A stretch of 10,188 nt of DNA, from positions 1 to 10,188 of the forward strand of contig UQCW01000070.1 of NCBI GenBank assembly GCA_900539625.1. The letters are read 5' to 3'. The first letter of the stretch is position 1, and every line of letters starts with the position of its first letter. The position numbers and the translations under genes were made by a program. Shown here piece by piece: positions 7,701 to 10,188 of this stretch. The stretch is from an uncultured Prevotella sp. (lineage in GTDB: Bacteria > Bacteroidota > Bacteroidia > Bacteroidales > Bacteroidaceae). The notes beneath the pieces are model-generated. The model worked only from the letters and a program-made list of their open reading frames with translations, was not told the origin of the DNA and made no database searches.

Positions 7701-7971
7701 TAATGATATACCTGCACAGGGCATTCAGTCTGGACAGTTTGTTAAGGCTGGAAATAAAGTTTCAGTTGCATCCTTCAGGTCGTTCTTGGCTTTGCCTGCC
7801 TTGCAGAGTCCAAGAAGTGTTGGTTGTCTCTTCTCTGGAGAAACCACAGGTATTGATAGTGTTGTTAAAGAAAACGGTTCTGACGTGCTCTATAACTTGA
7901 AGGGCCAGCGTGTCAATCAAGCGGGCAAGGGCATGTATATAAAGAACGGCAAAAAGGTGATTGTAAAATAA
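4741..7971 (+). CDS. Large secreted protein: GLUG repeats, cohesin-like/dockerin-like/cohesin-like modules, sorting-type tail
   Basis: No named gene is recognised in this 1076-residue protein, likely surface-exposed or released. A signal peptide spans 1-20 (MKKQFLFIFFLMVSICMRAQ). GLUG-type beta repeats fill about 25-300, with GG-[IV]-[IVL]-G cores at 133, 161, 220, 256 and 282. Two related cohesin-like beta domains span about 414-550 and 639-773, offset by exactly 225 residues: RTT[ST]R..H.I..AKQKDGS (471 and 696) recurs. Between them sits a dockerin type I-like module with calcium loops D559-N561-D563-D570 and D592-T594-D596-D603. A beta-rich region (about 780-1030) precedes the tail LYNLKGQRVN..GKGMYIKNGKK, like Bacteroidota C-terminal sorting tails (type IX export is inferred). 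The GLUG part looks more AT-rich than the xse operon. Binding partner unknown. Confidence 0.85.
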   Translation: MKKQFLFIFFLMVSICMRAQFSGKGSGTTDDPYLITTANELNQMRHNLEACYKLMRDIDLTEWLSENNPSQGWMPVGAKDEPFKGTFDGNGKTVKLFINRPDQENVGFMGVVDHATIKNLTVRGNITGKTAVGGIIGYCNGLSSPACEIENCHYVGNVNGGGIVGTISYYSAKSNVGPIATIKNCSFTGKAEAGIVYRCEMVYIQGCKVNATIESEDAAGGIIGIIYPGIDTQTIDVFSEVHDCSVSGHIKGQNAGGIVGSSKSIKIYNNLVTADVEGTNAGGVLGGNYCEYICTFITKNVVASAQIKGAQRVGRVSGTWDAACGKIGTQSTNYVINGLSVYLDGQKQTISDNPENGEICGKSVLAESATYEALGWDMKKTWGMSSVTDLPYLLCMGENAGADDETASPDNYDNTLMLGDLTTAAGKEVVLPIKMKNTCDISAYQFDLYLPEGFTVAVDEDGMEKIEVGSRTTSRRHVIDCAKQKDGSLRVIAYSMKNYNFENSDGDVAKITINVPSGIADGMYNVVLKNIVLSTAKSEKFEVAKILGQIEVNSTKPGDLNNDGVLNVADVTGLVALVLGESTEDVPSHVADLTGDGKIQVNDVVALVNLILSENVETVSAMSAPRLMAVENAVDYSKDIEIEPFTIQPGEEKTISVLLNNVGAKYTGWQADFHFPAGIEPVSDEDGYYIEVVPGRTTTRLHTIASAKQKDGSVRVMSYSMKNALFKGEHGAVAEITVKAAGDLKAGTYQIKATNVVLSGKDAVAVYPPVTVATALAGNGGEGALALVGSYDEATLSDFSDALSANTSITSVNLKAAYNVEQASLTSGNPNMLVFVGDGVKMNNVANVVENGICANLKLDENYAYSSPFAFTAQQATFNRSFTAGKKSTVYLPFSVENPQSYGTFFAFERYDAEQGQVYFQEASQLAANTAYVFKPAVETLTFANVEVATTPANQSEVTEAGLYGTFVPVTTPVKLFDGMNVYGYAANDIPAQGIQSGQFVKAGNKVSVASFRSFLALPALQSPRSVGCLFSGETTGIDSVVKENGSDVLYNLKGQRVNQAGKGMYIKNGKKVIVK

Positions 7972-7981
7972 TGGCAGAAAA

Positions 7982-8170
7982 ATGAAAAGAGAATATATAT
8001 CCCCCAGGACAATGGTCGTTGATGTATGTGTGAACCACATGCTTTGTCTTTCGATGACAGAAAATACAGGAAAACCAGGCGGCACAACGCCTCCAGAACA
8101 AGAAGGTGGCGCATTTGGTGCGCCAGCATTCGGTGGCGAAGCGCCTTGGTCAGAAGAATCGGAAGAATAA
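7982..8170 (+). CDS. Small Gly/Pro/Glu-rich peptide of unknown function
   Basis: This 62-codon gene begins 10 nt after the large secreted protein's stop and ends at the base of the terminator stem, so the two are almost surely cotranscribed. The product starts MKREYISPRTMVVDV, then has HMLCLS with Cys16 and Cys22, and a low-complexity tail (GGAFGAPAFGGEAPW then SEESEE). There is no hydrophobic signal peptide or membrane segment. The Y-I-x-P...V-V-x-V...L start with a variable Gly/acidic, Trp-containing tail resembles short peptides often seen in Prevotella and Bacteroides genomes (recalled, not searched); their function is not known to me. A modified-peptide precursor is conceivable, but no modification or transporter gene is in the window. 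The gene is supported mainly by position, spacing and start. Confidence 0.65.
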   Translation: MKREYISPRTMVVDVCVNHMLCLSMTENTGKPGGTTPPEQEGGAFGAPAFGGEAPWSEESEE

Positions 8171-8231
8171 CCGAATTAAAAACAGCCAGCCTTGCAAACA
8201 TCTTTGCAAGGCTGGCTGTTTTTAATTCGGT
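8170..8231. terminator. Bidirectional terminator, perfect 29-bp hairpin
   Basis: Bases 8170-8198 are the exact reverse complement of 8203-8231, with loop catc. The GC-rich core (cagccagccttgcaaa, 8183-8198) is bounded by five A on the left and five T on the right (8219-8223), so each strand presents a stem followed by a U run. It lies between converging transcripts: directly at the stop of the 62-codon gene and about 60 nt past the stop of the leucine-rich-repeat gene. Confidence 0.93.
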
Positions 8232-8289
8232 AATGGTGAAGCTCTTTAGAAGCTCTTCGTTCAACTGCGCTTCACGACAATAGCCGTTT

Positions 8290-9807
8290 TTATTTCTGCC
8301 AAATCTTTTCTCCGCTTTCCGTCACCACGATGCCGTGGTGGCCTGTGCCTTTAACGGCAATGCCTTTCAGGTTGTACAGGCGTTGACTACCCTTGTCGGC
8401 ATTCGTTGGTGTCTCGATGCCGCTCACTTCGCTCATTTCGTTGATTTGCTGGAACAAGCGCCAGGGCGATATTTGTTTGTAATTGGCTGCGCATCCGAAG
8501 GGGACGAGCAAGGTGACGGTGTTATAGTGGTTGTTGTCGAATATCGTGAAGAGGATTTGCGGCGGATTTTTCCAAGAACATTCAAGCGTTTTGAGCGCGT
8601 TGCATCCTTGGAAGGCATTTCCGCCGATGTCCTTGATGCCACGGTGAAGCTTGACGCTCTTGAGGTTGCTCATGCCATCGAAGCAAGAACTGTTCAGAGC
8701 TTCCACGTCTTCTGGCACTTCCACTTCCGTGACTTCTTCGTCTTGTACAAACAAGCGGTGGGCGCTCCGAAGCGGATTGATGCCGAAACGGATATTGAAC
8801 CACTGGCGCAGATTGGGGATGACGACTTTGTCCATTCTCGGAAGATAGCTCTTCGCAATGAAAGTGAGGGTGCTTGGAAGGTTTAGCGTGAACATTTTCG
8901 AAGCGCCACCGAAGGTCAGTGCGTCTTCGCCCAAGCCAGTTACGCCCTCAGGCAGTTGGGTTTCGAGGCAGCAGCTGACGGCCACGTTGGTCGTTGAATT
9001 GATGATGGCGTTGCAGGCGTTTCTCGAATCGAAAACCGTGTTCTCCGCGTCAACCGTTATGTTGCTCAAAGTGGCATCGTAAGAGAAAGGGTTACCGTGT
9101 ATGACCTTCACGCTCGAAGGGATGTGTAGTTTCTGGAGGCTGGCGAGGTTTCCGAAAGCGTTTTTCCCGATTTCCTCGACGGCTCCGAGGTTGAGGCTCG
9201 TTAGGTAACGGTGGCCAGAAAAAGCGGATTCGCCCACGTATTTGACGGACTCTGGCAATGAGAGGCTTCTCAATCTTCCAGATTGCCCGATGAAGGCTTC
9301 CTTGCCAATCCATCTCACCTTGTTGCCGAGGGTGATGCTGCTGGCCGCACTTCCATAGAATGCGCTCTCAGGAATGGAGTCTATGCCGTTTCCAATCTCG
9401 ATTTCCGTTAGATGAGAACAGGCGTAAAAAGCAGCTTTCCCAATGGTTTCTATGTGGTCTGGGAGCTTCACCGAGGCGAGAGAGGGCTGCTGCGCGAAGG
9501 CATACGGTTTGATGACGCGCAGGTGTTTCCCGAATTGGATGCCGCTGCGATATTGGTTGCCTTTGAGCGCGTTTTCGCCAACCGACACCACGTAGTAGGC
9601 CGTGTCGCCGTGCGTCACTCTGTCGGGGATGACGGTGATGCCTCGGAATGTGGCATCGCCGCCCGCCACTTCCACCGTGGAATCGCGCGGGGAGAGAATG
9701 CGGTAGAACAGATCGCCGTCTTTAAAATCATAGTGTGTGGTCTGTGCGCTTGCGCCTGTAAAAAGGCAGAGCAGGAACGAAAAAAGCGTTGTTTTGGGTT
9801 GAATCAT
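8290..9807 (-). CDS. Secreted BspA-like leucine-rich-repeat protein with C-terminal tail
   Basis: The 505-residue product has a signal peptide (about 1-22, MIQPKTTLFSFLLCLFTGASAQ). BspA-type (LRR_5) repeats run from about 95 to 250, 275 to 335 and 360 to 415, with pattern L..I.IP..V..IG..AF..C..L: for example VKLPDHIETIGKAAFYACSH (113-132) and VKLHRGIKDIGGNAFQGCNA (385-404). Next comes the usual BspA end block, LLVPFGCAANYKQISPWRLF (433-452), then the tail RLYNLKGIAV..HGIVV..SGEKIWQK, related to that of the 4741 protein. BspA-type proteins mediate adhesion to host proteins and other bacteria; that role is inferred here. The gene converges on the 4741 unit and shares its terminator. The ATG at 9807 gives a full signal peptide. 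No strong ribosome binding site is seen, as is normal in this phylum. Confidence 0.9.
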   Translation of the reverse strand: MIQPKTTLFSFLLCLFTGASAQTTHYDFKDGDLFYRILSPRDSTVEVAGGDATFRGITVIPDRVTHGDTAYYVVSVGENALKGNQYRSGIQFGKHLRVIKPYAFAQQPSLASVKLPDHIETIGKAAFYACSHLTEIEIGNGIDSIPESAFYGSAASSITLGNKVRWIGKEAFIGQSGRLRSLSLPESVKYVGESAFSGHRYLTSLNLGAVEEIGKNAFGNLASLQKLHIPSSVKVIHGNPFSYDATLSNITVDAENTVFDSRNACNAIINSTTNVAVSCCLETQLPEGVTGLGEDALTFGGASKMFTLNLPSTLTFIAKSYLPRMDKVVIPNLRQWFNIRFGINPLRSAHRLFVQDEEVTEVEVPEDVEALNSSCFDGMSNLKSVKLHRGIKDIGGNAFQGCNALKTLECSWKNPPQILFTIFDNNHYNTVTLLVPFGCAANYKQISPWRLFQQINEMSEVSGIETPTNADKGSQRLYNLKGIAVKGTGHHGIVVTESGEKIWQK

Positions 9808-9841
9808 ATTAGAATTATATGTGGGTATCGGAATTTTATCC

Positions 9842-9849
9842 CAAAGAGA
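9842..9849 (-). promoter_or_regulatory. Weak -7 candidate for the leucine-rich-repeat gene
   Basis: On the minus strand this reads tctctttg, matching TAnnTTTG except for C in place of A, about 35 nt before the start codon. No -33 box is clear. A similar one-mismatch site (tgactttg) lies at 9896-9903. Either could be chance. Confidence 0.25.
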
Positions 9850-9910
9850 ACTTTAATGATAGGAAAAACAGCATTGGGCTTCCAGAAATCCTTTACAAAG
9901 TCATCTACTC

Positions 9911-9998
9911 GCGGTTGCGAGTAGCACGAACGGCGGCCGCAAGTAGCGCTACCCGCGGCCGCGAGCAACACGAATCGCGGCCGCGGGTAGCAGACTTC
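9911..9998. repeat. 22-bp GC-rich tandem repeat, four units, with strong hairpins
   Basis: Units start at 9911, 9933, 9955 and 9977, exactly 22 nt apart, each beginning gcgg[tc][tc]gc and continuing [ga]ag[ct]a or gggta. Three contain the palindrome gcggccgc. Two strong hairpins form: 9905-9912 with 9917-9924 (ctactcgc/gcgagtag, loop ggtt) and a perfect 15-bp stem 9949-9963 with 9976-9990 around a 12-nt loop. The block is far more GC-rich than its flanks and lies about 100 nt upstream of the leucine-rich-repeat gene. No coding role is seen. Confidence 0.85.
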
Positions 9999-10100
9999 TT
10001 CTTAGCCTGGCGAATGACTTTGGCCTTAAGTAATGTTGAAAAAATAACTTCCGCAATTTTGCCGTTGGCAAGTAATATTTTATTTACTATGGTGTTAAAA

Positions 10101-10136
10101 ATCCAGATAATTCAAGGTTGGTAAAGAGGCGACAGC
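10101..10136 (+). repeat. Second dispersed repeat, right copy
   Basis: This is the plus-strand counterpart of 4336-4370, inverted relative to it, with shared gaggcgacagc and tccaga elements and roughly three quarters identity. The two copies bracket the surface-protein genes. Beyond the core, both copies continue into a C-rich run and a tagggt segment, but spacing differs. Confidence 0.6.
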
Positions 10137-10181
10137 GCCCCTGAAAGGGGCTCATATTTAGGGTAGGGGCTTGCCCCTACC
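10137..10181. other. Two adjacent short hairpins at the window edge
   Basis: The first is gcccct-gaa-aggggc (10137-10151). The second is ggtaggggc-tt-gcccctacc (10162-10181), a 9-bp stem. They follow the second dispersed repeat directly and may be its end. No T run long enough for a clear terminator follows either one within the window. Confidence 0.5.
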
Positions 10182-10188
10182 TCTTGGG

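Larger units (their letters stand above)
9808..10188. other. Gene-free interval upstream of the leucine-rich-repeat gene
   Basis: No credible gene is seen. Open frames at 9412-9924 and 9819-10124 on the plus strand match no family and run through the tandem repeat or antisense to the leucine-rich-repeat gene. The interval holds a weak promoter candidate, a GC-rich tandem repeat (9911-9998), an AT-rich stretch (about 10020-10110), the second repeat's right copy and two hairpins at the window edge. Confidence 0.7.

Noticed and set aside
8335..8886. A 183-codon plus-strand frame opposite the leucine-rich-repeat gene
   Set aside because: It is antisense to a gene with signal peptide, repeats and tail, and shows no family features of its own.
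9911..9998. Possible CRISPR array
   Set aside because: Units are directly adjacent at 22-nt period with no unique spacers of 30 or more nt, and no cas gene is present.

Overview
The window looks like chromosomal DNA from a Bacteroidota bacterium, most probably Prevotella or a close relative. Evidence: an ExoVII large subunit of Bacteroidales type, secreted proteins ending in the Prevotella-style tail (LYNLKGQRVN...GKGMYIKNGKK), BspA-type leucine-rich repeats, a GLUG-repeat surface protein, a TAnnTTTG promoter element, and no strong Shine-Dalgarno sites. No tRNA, rRNA, CRISPR array, transposase or phage gene was seen.

Region 1 (1-3971) is a compact plus-strand operon. It holds xseA (TTG start), xseB, trmB (overlapping xseB by 14 nt) and a secreted GH29 alpha-L-fucosidase starting 3 nt after trmB. 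It ends at a hairpin followed by a T run. The first two genes encode exonuclease VII, the third makes m7G46 in tRNA, and the fourth removes fucose from glycans outside the cytoplasm. The functions are unrelated, so this looks like a glycan-use gene riding on a housekeeping transcript.

Region 2 (3843-4740) has no credible gene. It carries dispersed palindromic repeats, a second diverged repeat family, a TAnnTTTG promoter and a roughly 190-nt leader with a hairpin. A repeat of at least 127 bp occurs in opposite orientations at 1-127 and 4046-4172, bracketing the operon. A further partial copy at 4198-4229 faces the second one, making a MITE-like inverted pair.

Region 3 (4741-8231) encodes a 1076-residue secreted protein: GLUG-type repeats, then cohesin-like, dockerin-like and second cohesin-like modules, then a C-terminal sorting-type tail. 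A 62-codon Gly/Pro/Glu-rich peptide gene follows after 10 nt. A perfect 29-bp hairpin ends this unit and also serves the convergent gene.

Region 4 (8290-10188) has a minus-strand BspA-like leucine-rich-repeat secreted protein. Upstream of it lie a GC-rich 22-bp tandem repeat (4 units, strong hairpins), a second copy of the diverged repeat, and two short hairpins at the window edge.

The most unusual points are the cohesin-dockerin-cohesin layout in one secreted protein with a small peptide gene attached, and the dense structured repeats between transcription units. Nothing here proves a new system; the peptide gene and the repeats are the least explained parts.
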